From assembly GCF_900188345.1 (NCBI RefSeq), contig NZ_FZOD01000020.1:1-64000 (forward strand): a DNA stretch of 64,000 nt. Direction: 5' to 3'. Below the pieces are notes generated by a model. It ran no database searches. It saw only the letters and a program-made list of their open reading frames with translations, and had not been told where the DNA came from. Made by a program: the position numbers and the translations under genes. This document shows positions 35,041 through 44,454 of the stretch, piece by piece. Position 1 is the first letter of the stretch. Each line of letters begins with the position of its first letter. This stretch comes from Streptosporangium subroseum (GTDB taxonomy: Bacteria > Actinomycetota > Actinomycetes > Streptosporangiales > Streptosporangiaceae).

Positions 35041-37360
35041 ATGTTGTACGGGAGAAGCGCCGAGCAGGGTGTCATCGATCGGCTGCTGTCGGACTCCCGT
35101 TCGGGCCGCAGCGGCACCCTGCTCATCCGGGGCGAGCCGGGGATCGGCAAGACCGCGCTGCTGGACTACGCGGCCACCGCCGCCGAGGGCCTGCGGATGA
35201 TCCGCGGCACCGGGGTGGAGTCGGAGGCGGAGCTCCCCTTCGCCGGGCTGCACCTACTGCTGCGGCCGGTACTCGACCAGGTGGGAGCGCTGCCCGAGCA
35301 TCAGGAACGGGCGCTGCGCGCCGCCTTCGGCCTCGCCTCCGTGGAGGCGGGCGACCGGTTGCTGGTCGGCCTGGCGGTGCTCTCCCTGCTGTCGGAGCTG
35401 GCCGAGGACGGCCCGCTGCTGGTGCTGGTGGACGACGCGCAGTGGCTGGACCGGGCCTCGACCGACGCGCTGCTGTTCGCCGCGCGGCGGCTGGACGCCG
35501 AAGGCGTCGTACTGATCTTCGCCGCACGTGAGCCGTTCACCGCGCCGGGAGTACCGGAGCTGCCGGTGAAGGGGCTGGACGTCGCCTCCGCGGCGGCGCT
35601 GCTGAACACCGCCGCAGGCACCAGCGTCGCCATCAATCCCGCCGTCCGTTACCGCCTGCTGGCCGAGGCGCGAGGCAACCCGCTCGCGCTGATCGAACTG
35701 CCCGCCGCGGCGCCTTCCGACGGTACGGCGCTGCCGCTCACCAGCAGGGTCCAGGATGCCTTCCTCAGCCAGGTCAGGGTGCTGCCCGAGGCGACGCAGG
35801 GGCTGCTGGCGGTGGCCGCGGCCGAGGACACCGGCGACCTGGATGTGGTGTTGCGGGCCGCGGCCGGCTTCGGAGACTTCCTTGAGGATCTGCACCCGGC
35901 GGAGAGAGCGGGACTGGTCCTGGTCGACGCGGGGACCATGACCTTCCGGCATCCCCTGGTCAGGGCCGCCGTCTATCAGGGAATCCCGCCCAGTCTGCGC
36001 CTGGCCGTACACAAGGCCCTGGCCGAGGCGCTGGACCGGCCCGACGACGCCGACCGGCGCGCCTGGCATCTGGCCATGTCGGCGACAGGCCCCGACGAGG
36101 AGGTGGCCGCCGAACTGGAGCGCACCGCCGTACGGGCCAGTGATCGCAGTGGATACGCCGCCGCGGCCACCGCCTACGAGCGGGCCGCCCGGCTCAGCGC
36201 GCGACCGGAGTCCCGGGCGAGGCGGCTCACCCTGGCCGCCGATCATTGGGTTCATCACGGCGATCCTGTCCCGGAGCGCGTGGCCATCGCTGAACGACGT
36301 GGTCGCGCAGGCCCGGCGGGCGGGGGCCGGCAACCCGCGCGAACTGGTTCAGGCCTGCGGGATCGGACTGGCCGCCGGGCAGGACCGGGAGGTCGGCGAG
36401 ACCGCGATGTCGCTGGTCGCCGAGAGCCGCGCCCTGGGCAGCATCGGGGTGCTGCCGACGCTGCTCTTCTTCCTCGCCGAGACCGAGCTCTTCCACGGAC
36501 GGCACCGGGACGCGCTGACCACCGCCACCGAGGGCCTGGGCATCGCGCGGGACACGGGGCAAGGGCACTGGGTCAGCCAGATGAACGGCTTCCTGGCCTA
36601 TCTCGCCGCGGTGGAGGGTGACGACGAGCGCTGCGTCAGGCACGTGGACGAGGCACTCGCGAGCGGGGTGGCGGGAACTCGGTGGACCCTCTGGGCACGG
36701 GGCATGCTCGATCTCGGCCATGGCCGGGTGGAGGCGGCGCTCTCCCGGCTGGAACCCATGGCCGGCGGGCATCATGTGGCCGAGACGCGGTGCGTGCCCG
36801 ACCTGGTGGAGGCGGCGGTACGGCTGGGCGCTCCCGATCGTGCGGCCGGAGCCTTCACCCGCTATCGGGAGTGGGCCCGCTACACGCGCCAGCCGTGGGC
36901 CGAGGCCCTGGTGCTCCGCTGCCGGGCCCTGCTCGAAGACTCGGAGGAGCACTTCACGGCGGCGTTGAAGCTCGAAGGGCGGCCCTTCGAGCAGGCCAGG
37001 ACCGCGCTGCTCTACGGCGAGTGGCTCCGCCGCATGAGAAGAAAGGCCGATGCCCGCACCCATCTACGCACCGCGCTGGAGACCTTCGAGCGCCTGGAGG
37101 CCGCGCCGTGGGCCGGTCGGGCACGTGCCGAGCTGAGCGCCACCGGATCCGCCGCACCCGCGGCGCCCGCGCCCGGCGTGCTGGCCAGGCTCACCCCGCA
37201 GGAGCTCCAGATCGTACGGCTGGCAGCGCAGGGCCTGTCGAACCGGGACATCGCGGCCCAGCTTTTCCTCAGCCCCCGCACGGTCGGTTACCACCTCTAC
37301 AAGGCCTATCCCAAGCTCGGTGTCGCCTCCCGCGGCGAGCTGGGAACCATTGCACTTTAA
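35041..37360 (+). pseudogene. frameshifted LuxR-family AAA regulator (LAL type)
   Basis: An intact regulator would be one frame, but here the coding frame changes near 36240. The first frame (from ATG 35041) covers the ATPase: Walker A GEPGIGKTALL, Walker B LLVLVDDAQWLD, up to RLTLAADHW. The second frame carries the helical TPR-like region from about 36285 (LNDVVAQARRAG) to the C-terminal LuxR helix-turn-helix LTPQELQIVRLAAQGLSNRDIAAQLFLSPRTVGYHLYKAYPKLGV, ending 37360. The span is 2320 nt, about 773 codons, while LAL regulators are usually about 900 or more, so some middle sequence also seems lost. Likely a pseudogene or a split gene; a sequencing error cannot be excluded. Confidence 0.8.
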
Positions 37361-37461
37361 GGCTAAACGACCTAAAGGGTCACGATGACTTGACCTGCCT
37401 TTACTCGCCGATGGAACCCCGTCACCTATAAATGTTCGAATAGCGTCTTTCGGGGGTAATC

Positions 37462-38838
37462 GTGGCCGCATCGCGACTTCCGCATTCGATTCGGGCCCGT
37501 GTGACGCTCACCGCCCTCATGATATTCGCGCTCGTGTTGGGAACGGGCGCGGTCGCGACGTCACTGGGCGTGCGAGCAAAGCTGAAGACCGACATCACCA
37601 ACTCCGTGGCCGAGGCGGCCAGAAAGGCGGCTCTGAGCACCGACAAGCAGCACGTGCCGGGCGGCGTCATCCTCCCGGCGAACTACGTCAGCCGTATCCA
37701 GGTCGTCGCCAACGACGGCCGGGTCCTCGCCACCAGCCCGGCGCTGAAGGGAAAGCCCGCGATCTCCCGGGCACATCCCGTCGGCGGAGACCTCCGGGTG
37801 GACCTGATGTCCTGCATGGCCTTCTCGCAAAAAGACAAGACCTGCTTCCTCACCGTGGGGCTCTGGCACAGTAAATCCTCCTACGGCGATGTCATGGTCT
37901 ACGCGCAGGCCGCCGCACCCCCGCTGCTCAACGGCTACGCCCTGGAGATCTCGCTGGCCGCCCTGTTCACCGTGCTCCTCGGGCTGCTCGGCTGGGGCAC
38001 CTGGCGGATAGTCGGCCGGACCCTCGAACCGGTCCAGCAGATCAGCGCCGAGATGGCCGAGATCACCGCCTCCGATCTCAGCCGCCGGATGTCCGTACCG
38101 GACACGGGGGACGAGGTGGCGCAGCTCGCCCGGACCGTCAACGGGACGCTGGGGAGGCTGGAGTGGGCCATGGAGAACCAGCGGCGCTTCGCCTCCGACG
38201 CCTCGCACGAGTTGCGCACCCCGCTGGCCGGGTTGCGCACCAAGCTCGAACTGGCGCTCGCCGACCCCGACATGGAAGACGCCACGCAGGCGATGCGGTC
38301 GGCGTTGGGCGACGCCGAGCGGCTCCAGGCCGTCATGGACGATCTGCTCCTGCTCGCCCGCCTCGATGCCGGGGTGCAGAACGCCCCTCAGCCCGTCCAT
38401 CTCTCCGAGCTGGTCGTCGCGGAGGCCGGACGGCCGTGCAAACACGAGGTCGTCCTGGATCTCGACCCCGGCGTGGTGGTCGCGGGCAACCGGCTCCAGC
38501 TCTGCCGCCTGCTGACCAACCTGCTCACCAACGCCGACCGGCATACGACGAGCACGGTGTGGGTTGATGTCAAGCGCGAGGGGGACGAGGCCGTACTGGA
38601 GGTCCGCGACAACGGGCTCGGCATCCCGCCGGCCGAGCGCGAGCGGGTCTTCCAGCGCTTCACCCGCCTGGACTCGGCGCGCAGCCGCGACGCAGGAGGG
38701 AGCGGGCTGGGCCTGCCCATCGCCAGGGACATCGCGTCCGCGCACCACGGCAAGCTGTACGCCGCAGACAGCACAAACGGCTGCGGCGCCCGGTTGATCC
38801 TCCGGCTGCCGCTGGCCACCGCGGCCATCTCGCTCTAG
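37462..38838 (+). CDS. sensor histidine kinase (orphan)
   Basis: 458 residues from GTG (GGGGG site upstream). Two transmembrane helices (about 15-37 and 160-182) flank an extracellular sensor domain with two cysteines (MSCMAF, KTCFL). Then HAMP (about 183-235), the H-box ASDASHELRTPLAG with phospho-acceptor His249, N-box LLTNLLTNADRH, G1 DNGLGIP and G2 GGSGLGLPIA. It should autophosphorylate in response to an external signal. No response regulator lies on either side, so its partner must be elsewhere. The gene follows the broken LuxR regulator by about 100 nt. Confidence 0.92.
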   Translation: MAASRLPHSIRARVTLTALMIFALVLGTGAVATSLGVRAKLKTDITNSVAEAARKAALSTDKQHVPGGVILPANYVSRIQVVANDGRVLATSPALKGKPAISRAHPVGGDLRVDLMSCMAFSQKDKTCFLTVGLWHSKSSYGDVMVYAQAAAPPLLNGYALEISLAALFTVLLGLLGWGTWRIVGRTLEPVQQISAEMAEITASDLSRRMSVPDTGDEVAQLARTVNGTLGRLEWAMENQRRFASDASHELRTPLAGLRTKLELALADPDMEDATQAMRSALGDAERLQAVMDDLLLLARLDAGVQNAPQPVHLSELVVAEAGRPCKHEVVLDLDPGVVVAGNRLQLCRLLTNLLTNADRHTTSTVWVDVKREGDEAVLEVRDNGLGIPPAERERVFQRFTRLDSARSRDAGGSGLGLPIARDIASAHHGKLYAADSTNGCGARLILRLPLATAAISL

Positions 38839-38960
38839 GGAGACGCCTCCGGGTTGTTCGCCGCTCTCCGTCGAGGAGAACCCGGTTCGTGTACGGGGTC
38901 GTTTCACCCCGTGCCGGGCATGGAAAGTGGCTCGAATTCATCCTGTGCAAGAATCGGGTC

Positions 38961-39950
38961 ATGCACAGGGTCGTCATGTTAGCTCTGGACGGAGTCATCC
39001 CCTTCGAGCTGGGCATCCCCCCGCGAATCTTCGGCGGCGCCAAGGACGCGGAGGGCGAGCCGCTCTACGAAGTGATCACCTGCACCGTCGACGGCGGTCC
39101 GGTCCGTACCGACGCCGACTTCTCGATCTCGGTGGAACACGGCGCGGAGGTGCTGAGCACCGCGGACACCGTGGTGATCCCGGCCACCCACGCACTCGGC
39201 ACGATCTCCACGGACGGAAGGCTCCCCGAACCGCTGTCCAGGGCGATCGCCCTCATCAGGCCGGGCACCCGCCTGGTCTCGATCTGCACCGCCGCCTACG
39301 TGCTCGCGGCGGCGGGACTGCTCGACGGCCGACCGGCGACCACCCACTGGAGCAGCGCCGAGCACTTCCAGAAGATGTTTCCCCTGGTCAAGGTCAATCC
39401 CGACGTGTTGTTCGTGGACGACGGGGAGGTGCTCACCTCGGCCGGGGTCGCCGCCGGGGTCGATCTCTGCCTGCACATCATCCGCCGCGACCACGGCACC
39501 GCGGTGGCCAACCGCGTGGCCCGGCGGTGCGTCGTCCCGCCCTGGCGTGACGGTGGTCAGGCCCAGTTCATCGAACGCCCCATCCCGGAGCAGTCCATCG
39601 CCACCACCGCCGCGACCAGGGCCTGGGCGCTGGGGCAGCTGCAGCGTCCGCTCCCGCTCACCGAACTGGCCGCCCACGCCCGGATGAGCCGTCGCACCTT
39701 CACGCGGCGCTTCCGCGACGAGACGGGTGTCAGCCCGGGTCAGTGGCTCATCCTGCAGCGCGTGGAGCTGGCCCGCCGCCTGCTGGAGGCCAGTGACCTG
39801 CCGGTGGACGGCGTCGCCCTGCAAGCCGGGTTCGGCACCGCGGCCTCGCTCCGCCAGCACCTGCAGGCGGCCATCGGCGTCTCGCCGATGGCCTACCGCC
39901 GTACGTTCCGCCCGCTGGAGATCTCACTCCGGCAGGAGGTGGAGGCCTGA
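38961..39950 (+). CDS. GlxA-family AraC-type regulator with DJ-1/PfpI domain
   Basis: 329 residues from the ATG at 38961. N-terminal DJ-1/PfpI amidotransferase-like domain (1-185) with the nucleophile-elbow Cys in VSICTAAYVLAAAGLLDG, then a C-terminal AraC double helix-turn-helix (about 225-315, LAAHARMSRRTFTRRFRDETGVSPGQWL and VALQAGFGTAASLRQHL). Family members respond to quaternary amines or other small nitrogen compounds and act on nearby or distant genes. Convergent with, and only 7 nt from, the sugar-binding lipoprotein gene, so no autogenous operon is evident. Confidence 0.92.
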   Translation: MHRVVMLALDGVIPFELGIPPRIFGGAKDAEGEPLYEVITCTVDGGPVRTDADFSISVEHGAEVLSTADTVVIPATHALGTISTDGRLPEPLSRAIALIRPGTRLVSICTAAYVLAAAGLLDGRPATTHWSSAEHFQKMFPLVKVNPDVLFVDDGEVLTSAGVAAGVDLCLHIIRRDHGTAVANRVARRCVVPPWRDGGQAQFIERPIPEQSIATTAATRAWALGQLQRPLPLTELAAHARMSRRTFTRRFRDETGVSPGQWLILQRVELARRLLEASDLPVDGVALQAGFGTAASLRQHLQAAIGVSPMAYRRTFRPLEISLRQEVEA

Positions 39951-39957
39951 CCCTCGG

Positions 39958-41301
39958 CTACTTGGCGTCGAACCGGCCGCTGGACCACTCCTGCTGCAGC
40001 TGGTCCGCCGCCTTCTTCGGGGTGAGCTTGCCGCGTGCGACGTCGAGGAGGATGTCGCCCTCCACTTCGTCCAGGAAGGTCTGGTTGGAGGTGCGGGCGG
40101 AGCCGCCGGCACCGATGACCTCCTGGACGTCGGCGTAGCCTTCCCTGGCCGCGTCGGTGGAGAAGACCTCCTGATCCATCCGGAAGTCCTTGAGCGACGG
40201 GACCAGCGTCATATCCTTGGACCACGTCGCGACGCCGTCACCCAGGGTCAGAAACTTGATCAGCTCGGCCGCCTCGGCAGCGTGCTTGGAGGCCTTGGGG
40301 ATGCCCAGGCCTTCCTCCGCCAGGCTGCGAACGGCGGGCTTGCCGTCGGGCAGAAGGACGGGAAAGGCTCCGGCGCCGACGTCGGTGAGGGCGACCTTGT
40401 TGTCCTTGCGGTAGGAGTCGGACAGCAGCGGACTCTGCCCGGAGTCGTCCACCAGGAACAGCGCCTTGCCCGAGCCGAACAGCTTGGCCGGGCTGTCGCC
40501 CTTGAGGCTCAGCGCGGACTTGGCCATCACACCCCGGTCGAAGATCGACTTGTAGCCGGTCAGCGCCGAGATCATCTCGGGGCTGTTCCACTTCTGCTTA
40601 CCGGCGAACAGGTCATCGGACAGTTCCGGGCTGGTCTGACCCGCGATGGTGAACAGCAGATCCTCCTGCTGCTGCGGTTCACCGGAGAAGACGATCGGCT
40701 GGAGATCCGGGAGCTTCTTCGCCTTCGTGACGATGGACTCGAGGTCGGCGACCGTCTCGGGGAAGGACACTCCGAGCTCGGAGAGGAGCGCGGCGTTGTA
40801 GTACATGACCGTGCCACCGCTGGAGCCCATCGGGACGGAGTAGAGCTTCCCGTCCTTGGCGGCCTTCTCGGCCTGGCCGACCGCGGTCTCGCCGAGCTTT
40901 TCCTGCCAGTCTTCGGAGAAGTTGTCCCACGTGGCGACCGGGAGAAGCCGGTCCTTGACCGCGTTGGTCATCGTCGGGACCTGGACGCCGACGACGTCGA
41001 GCACCTCATGGTCCGCGCCGAGTGCCTTCGGGAGTCGCTCCGCGTAGTCGGTGGCCTTGAACTCGCGCAGATCGACCTTGATGCCGGGAGTCACCCGTTC
41101 GAACTCGGCGATCGCTCCCTTGAGCGTCGCCCCCGGCGGGAACGAGGTCCAGTACTTCAGGGTGACGGGTTTGCCGGAGTTCTGACGGGCCTGCTCGACC
41201 GGCTTCTGCCCGCCGGAACCCCCGTCGGCAGCACACGCGGCGGTCAGTCCCAAGCTGAGAACCGCGGTCATCAGGGTGAACGCACGAGCTGTACCACGCA
41301 T
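39958..41301 (-). CDS. ABC transporter solute-binding lipoprotein (carbohydrate, CUT1-like), orphan
   Basis: 447 residues from the ATG at 41301 (GGAGGTATTGC upstream). A lipoprotein signal with lipobox LTAAC, then a family 1 extracellular solute-binding fold: LKYWTSFPPGATLKG near the N-terminus, MTLVPSLKDF and typical C-terminal QQEWSSGRF. It probably binds oligosaccharides or similar solutes at the membrane face. Neither permease nor ATPase genes flank it, so it must work with a distant transporter or act as a receptor. Confidence 0.88.
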   Translation of the reverse strand: MRGTARAFTLMTAVLSLGLTAACAADGGSGGQKPVEQARQNSGKPVTLKYWTSFPPGATLKGAIAEFERVTPGIKVDLREFKATDYAERLPKALGADHEVLDVVGVQVPTMTNAVKDRLLPVATWDNFSEDWQEKLGETAVGQAEKAAKDGKLYSVPMGSSGGTVMYYNAALLSELGVSFPETVADLESIVTKAKKLPDLQPIVFSGEPQQQEDLLFTIAGQTSPELSDDLFAGKQKWNSPEMISALTGYKSIFDRGVMAKSALSLKGDSPAKLFGSGKALFLVDDSGQSPLLSDSYRKDNKVALTDVGAGAFPVLLPDGKPAVRSLAEEGLGIPKASKHAAEAAELIKFLTLGDGVATWSKDMTLVPSLKDFRMDQEVFSTDAAREGYADVQEVIGAGGSARTSNQTFLDEVEGDILLDVARGKLTPKKAADQLQQEWSSGRFDAK

Positions 41302-41656
41302 GCAATACCTCCAGCAGAACGAAAACACAGGTAACGGCACCGGCCCGGCATCGGAGGCAACCCATCGTCGCGGGGTCGCCGAGCTTGTGCACCGAAAGCC
41401 GTCCTTGTCGGAATCGATCTTCCTCTGCCCCCTTGAACCGACATGACACCTCTGCGGCCGTTGTGGCTGTTGTAGCTACCGCGTATAAGCGTTTCTGCCG
41501 TTGTGCACCGGCCTCGGCCCTACGGCCGATCGGCTCCGATTGGAGGGGCGAACTCGCCCGCGCGATCATGGGGAACATCGTTGACGATCTTATGAGCCCC
41601 GAGTGGGCAGACGAACCCGCCGCCGAACCACAGGGCCGTCGAACCGCGGAATCCCC

Positions 41657-41733
41657 GCTGTCACGTGTGCCGGCGGCGGGTCCGGCCACATCGTGCGCGC
41701 TGCTGTCGCGTGTGCCGGCGGCGGGTCCGGCCA
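41657..41733. repeat. two 32-bp direct repeats in an intergenic region
   Basis: GCTGTC-(A/G)-CGTGTGCCGGCGGCGGG.. occurs at 41657-41688 and 41702-41733 with one mismatch, a 45-nt period. The rest of the interval 41302-41797 shows no supported gene. Confidence 0.7.
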
Positions 41734-41797
41734 TTGTGCGTGCTGACGCGGGGTCCCGGCTGCCATGTGCCGACAGCGGGATGCCCCGGGATGGAGG

Positions 41798-42178
41798 TCA
41801 GCCCTTGACGATCTCGTGGCGTAGGTGCTCGCGGCTGAGATCGAGGAGCATCCGCACGTGGGCGTCGGCGAGGCGGTAGTAAATCATCCGGCCGGCTCGG
41901 CGGCTGGCCACGATGCCCGCGGTCCGCAACAGCCTGAGCGCGTGGGACACGGCGGTGTCGCTGACCTCCACCGTCTCGGTGAGATCACAGACGCAGAGCT
42001 CACCGGCTTCGAGCAGCGCGTACAGGAGCTGGGCACGGGTGGGGTCACCCAGCAGCCGGAACAGGTCGGCGAGCCGGGTGGCCTCTCCCGCGGTGACCAG
42101 CCGCTCCCGCGTCGCCGCCACTCTGGCCTCGTCGGGCTCCATGGTGCTGCAGGCGTCCAGACCGGTGACGACGTCCAT
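41798..42178 (-). CDS. ArsR/SmtB-family metal sensor (CzrA-like alpha-5 site)
   Basis: 126 residues from the ATG at 42178 (AGGAGTTTGCCC upstream). Winged helix with GELCVCDL (Cys62, Cys64, the alpha-3 metal-box pattern) and recognition helix VSDTAVSHALRLL. The C-terminal helix has Asp105, His107, His118 and His121 (D-x-H-x10-H-x2-H), the inter-subunit alpha-5 site of zinc/cobalt sensors such as CzrA and SmtB, so it carries features of both site types. The palindrome TGAACA-GG-TGTTCA overlapping its start region is an SmtB-type operator, implying autorepression. No metal-transport gene is adjacent on this side. Confidence 0.9.
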   Translation of the reverse strand: MDVVTGLDACSTMEPDEARVAATRERLVTAGEATRLADLFRLLGDPTRAQLLYALLEAGELCVCDLTETVEVSDTAVSHALRLLRTAGIVASRRAGRMIYYRLADAHVRMLLDLSREHLRHEIVKG

Positions 42179-42189
42179 GGGCAAACTCC

Positions 42190-42221
42190 TGAACAGGTGT
42201 TCAAACGATAATCACTATCGT
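42190..42221. promoter_or_regulatory. SmtB/ArsR-type operator plus second dyad
   Basis: TGAACAGGTGTTCA (42190-42203) is a perfect TGAACA-N2-TGTTCA palindrome, the core of ArsR/SmtB operators. A second dyad ACGATA-ATCAC-TATCGT (42205-42221) follows. They lie 12-43 nt upstream of the ArsR start codon. Confidence 0.75.
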
Positions 42222-42287
42222 ATCAAGTCGTCCGTCCTGACCGGGAATCTTGCAAGCCGTGTCCTGCGGCGTACTTTCCGCTGGAAT

Positions 42288-43739
42288 TTACGATTGGGCC
42301 GGGGCGGCGCTCAGTGGCTCGGCGATGTCCTCCAGACCCCTGCGTTCGGCCTTGACCCCGAGGAACATCTCCACCAATCCGGCTGCGATCATGAGGGACG
42401 CGCCGATGGAGAAGGCCAGGGCGGTGTCACCCGGCTTGCCGCTCTCGACCAGGTTGGAGAAGACCAGCGGACCCGCGACGCCACCGACGAAGGTGCCGAT
42501 CGCGTAGAAGAACGCGATGGCCATGGCCCGGGTCTCCATCGGAAAGATCTCACTGACGGTCAGATAGGCCGCGCTCGCACCGGCCGAGGCGAAGAAGAGC
42601 ACGACGCACCAGCACGCGGTCAGCGTGACCGCGGTCAGCACACCCTGGTTGAACAGCCAGGCCGTACCGAGCAGCAGCACCCCGGACCCGATGTAGGTGC
42701 CGGAGATCATGGGAATCCGGCCGACGCTGTCGAACAGCGGCCCGAGCAGGAGCGGACCGAGGAAGTTGCCGACCGCGATGACGGCGAAGAAGTAACCGGT
42801 ATTAGTGTCGATCTTGAAGAAGGTCGACAGGATCTGGGCGTACCCGAAGGTGATGGCGTTGTAGAGGAACGCCTGCCCGACAAAGAGCGAGAAGCCAAGA
42901 ATGGTGCGCTTGGGATAGCGAGCCACCATGGTGTGCGCGATCTGGCCGAACCCGATCGATTTACGCTGGTGGATGGTCATGCTCTGCGAGGGCTCCTCCA
43001 GCTGGACGCCCTTCTCGCGTTCGACGCGTTCCTCGACCTCGTCGACCAGTTTCTCGGCCTCCTCGTCCCGGCCGTGGATGAACAGCCAGCGCGGGCTCTC
43101 CGGCACATGCCGCCGGACCAGCAGGATGGCCAGTCCGAGCACCACCCCCAGGCCGAACGCGATACGCCAGCCGATGTTCACCGCGAAGTTGTTGAGCAGC
43201 GGCACCGTCAACAGCGCGCCGCCGGCGGCGCCGAGCCAGTAGCTGCCGTTGATGATGATGTCGATCCGGCCCCGGTGACGGCTCGGAATGAGCTCGTCGA
43301 TGGCCGAGTTGATCGCGGCGTACTCGCCTCCGATACCGAACCCGGTCAGGAACCGGAAGAGGAAGAACCACCACGCGGAGAACGACAGCGCGGTCATCGC
43401 GGTGGCGATCAGATAGACGACCATCGTGATGAGAAACAGCTTCTTGCGGCCGAACTTGTCCGTCAGCCAGCCGAAGAACAACGCCCCGAGACAGGCCCCT
43501 GCCACGTAGAGGGCCCCCGCCGTACCGGCCACCTGGGTCTGGGTGATCTCCAGACCGCTCCCCTCCTTGGCCAGCTGGGCCGAGAGGTTTCCGATGATGG
43601 TCACTTCGAGACCGTCGAGGATCCAGACGGTGCCGAGACCGATAATGATCATCCAGTGCCATCGTGACCATGGCAGCCGGTCCAATCGCGCGGGGACCTT
43701 TGTGGTCACCGTCCCCGTCTGAACGTCGCTCATGGCCAT
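42288..43739 (-). CDS. MFS sugar/metabolite:H+ symporter (SP/MHS type)
   Basis: 483 residues, 12 predicted helices with the long central loop (about 215-270) rich in charged residues. Motifs: GWLTDKFGRKKLF between helices 2 and 3, GFGIGGEYAAINSAIDELIPSRHRGR at helix 4-5 and RHVPESPRWLFIHGRDEEAEKLV after helix 6, as in sugar-porter and aromatic-acid/sialate-type symporters. It imports a small organic solute; which one is unclear. Starts at ATG 43739 or 43733 (MSDVQTG). Not in operon with the ArsR gene, which has its own operator, though both are on the same strand with a 110-nt gap. Confidence 0.88.
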   Translation of the reverse strand: MAMSDVQTGTVTTKVPARLDRLPWSRWHWMIIIGLGTVWILDGLEVTIIGNLSAQLAKEGSGLEITQTQVAGTAGALYVAGACLGALFFGWLTDKFGRKKLFLITMVVYLIATAMTALSFSAWWFFLFRFLTGFGIGGEYAAINSAIDELIPSRHRGRIDIIINGSYWLGAAGGALLTVPLLNNFAVNIGWRIAFGLGVVLGLAILLVRRHVPESPRWLFIHGRDEEAEKLVDEVEERVEREKGVQLEEPSQSMTIHQRKSIGFGQIAHTMVARYPKRTILGFSLFVGQAFLYNAITFGYAQILSTFFKIDTNTGYFFAVIAVGNFLGPLLLGPLFDSVGRIPMISGTYIGSGVLLLGTAWLFNQGVLTAVTLTACWCVVLFFASAGASAAYLTVSEIFPMETRAMAIAFFYAIGTFVGGVAGPLVFSNLVESGKPGDTALAFSIGASLMIAAGLVEMFLGVKAERRGLEDIAEPLSAAPAQS

Positions 43740-43863
43740 ACCGGCTACCCGCCGAGGATCTCCTCATTCCCGGCGAACCCGTTCTCCTAGGTCAGACCGC
43801 CTCCCAGGTCAGCCTTACCGCTCCTCTACATCAGGCCCGGCAGTCCTTCCACACCGGACCGAG

Positions 43864-44080
43864 CAGCCGTCGTACCGCCCCGGCCCCACCGGGCAGTCGT
43901 TGCGCCATCCACGGCCCCCACCGATCAGCCGTCGTACCACCCCCGGCCTCCCGGGCAGTCATCACACCGTCCCCGCCCCCCGAGCAGCCGTCGTGCCACC
44001 CTCGGTCCTTTCCAGGTAGCCGTCGCTGCGCCATCGGTTCTCTCCGGGCAGTCGTCACACCACCCCTGCTCCTCACCCGG
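43864..44080. repeat. seven degenerate 31-nt tandem repeats
   Basis: 217 nt equal to 7 x 31. The unit is approximately CAGYCGTCGYACCRCC followed by CGGYCCYCYCCGGG. It fills most of the gap between the MFS porter start and the WXG100-like gene end. No gene is supported in the gap (43740-44144). Confidence 0.75.
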
Positions 44081-44144
44081 GACGCGCTCTTCGCGGTCCA
44101 GCGGGCACGGGCCACATCCGGCATTCTGACGCGCACCCTCCCCG

Positions 44145-44447
44145 TCAAGGCAGGCCGTACCTTCTCTTGATCACCTTGGCTTCCTCTTCGGTCACCTGAC
44201 GTGGTGTGCGGGTCAGCGTCTGGCGCAGGTCGGACAGGATCTTGTCCCCCGAGCCGCGGACCCGCGTGCGCTGGTGGGCGAGCTCGGCGTCAAAGCGTTT
44301 GGCGGCCGGCCCGGTCCACACCTTGCCGGAGTGAAAGTCTCGATACGGCGCCTCGATGCCCTTCTCGATCTCCTGGACCAGCGGCTCGACCGTCCGCAGG
44401 GCATCTCCCAGCGCCTCGTAGAGCGGATTGGGCACCATCTCGGCCAC
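44145..44447 (-). CDS. WXG100-size protein (type VII secretion-like)
   Basis: 100 residues from the GTG at 44447, which starts 7 nt after the stop of the lipoprotein gene and has AAGAAGGG upstream. Two amphipathic helices flank a WTG turn (DFHSGKVWTGPAAKRFDAELAHQR), the W-x-G hairpin of ESX/WXG100 substrates, and the length is exactly typical. It is the third gene of a co-directional module with the lipoprotein and the large protein at 45075-47342. Probably exported by, or a partner in, a type VII-like system located elsewhere. Confidence 0.7.
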   Translation of the reverse strand: MAEMVPNPLYEALGDALRTVEPLVQEIEKGIEAPYRDFHSGKVWTGPAAKRFDAELAHQRTRVRGSGDKILSDLRQTLTRTPRQVTEEEAKVIKRRYGLP

Positions 44448-44454
44448 GACCAGA

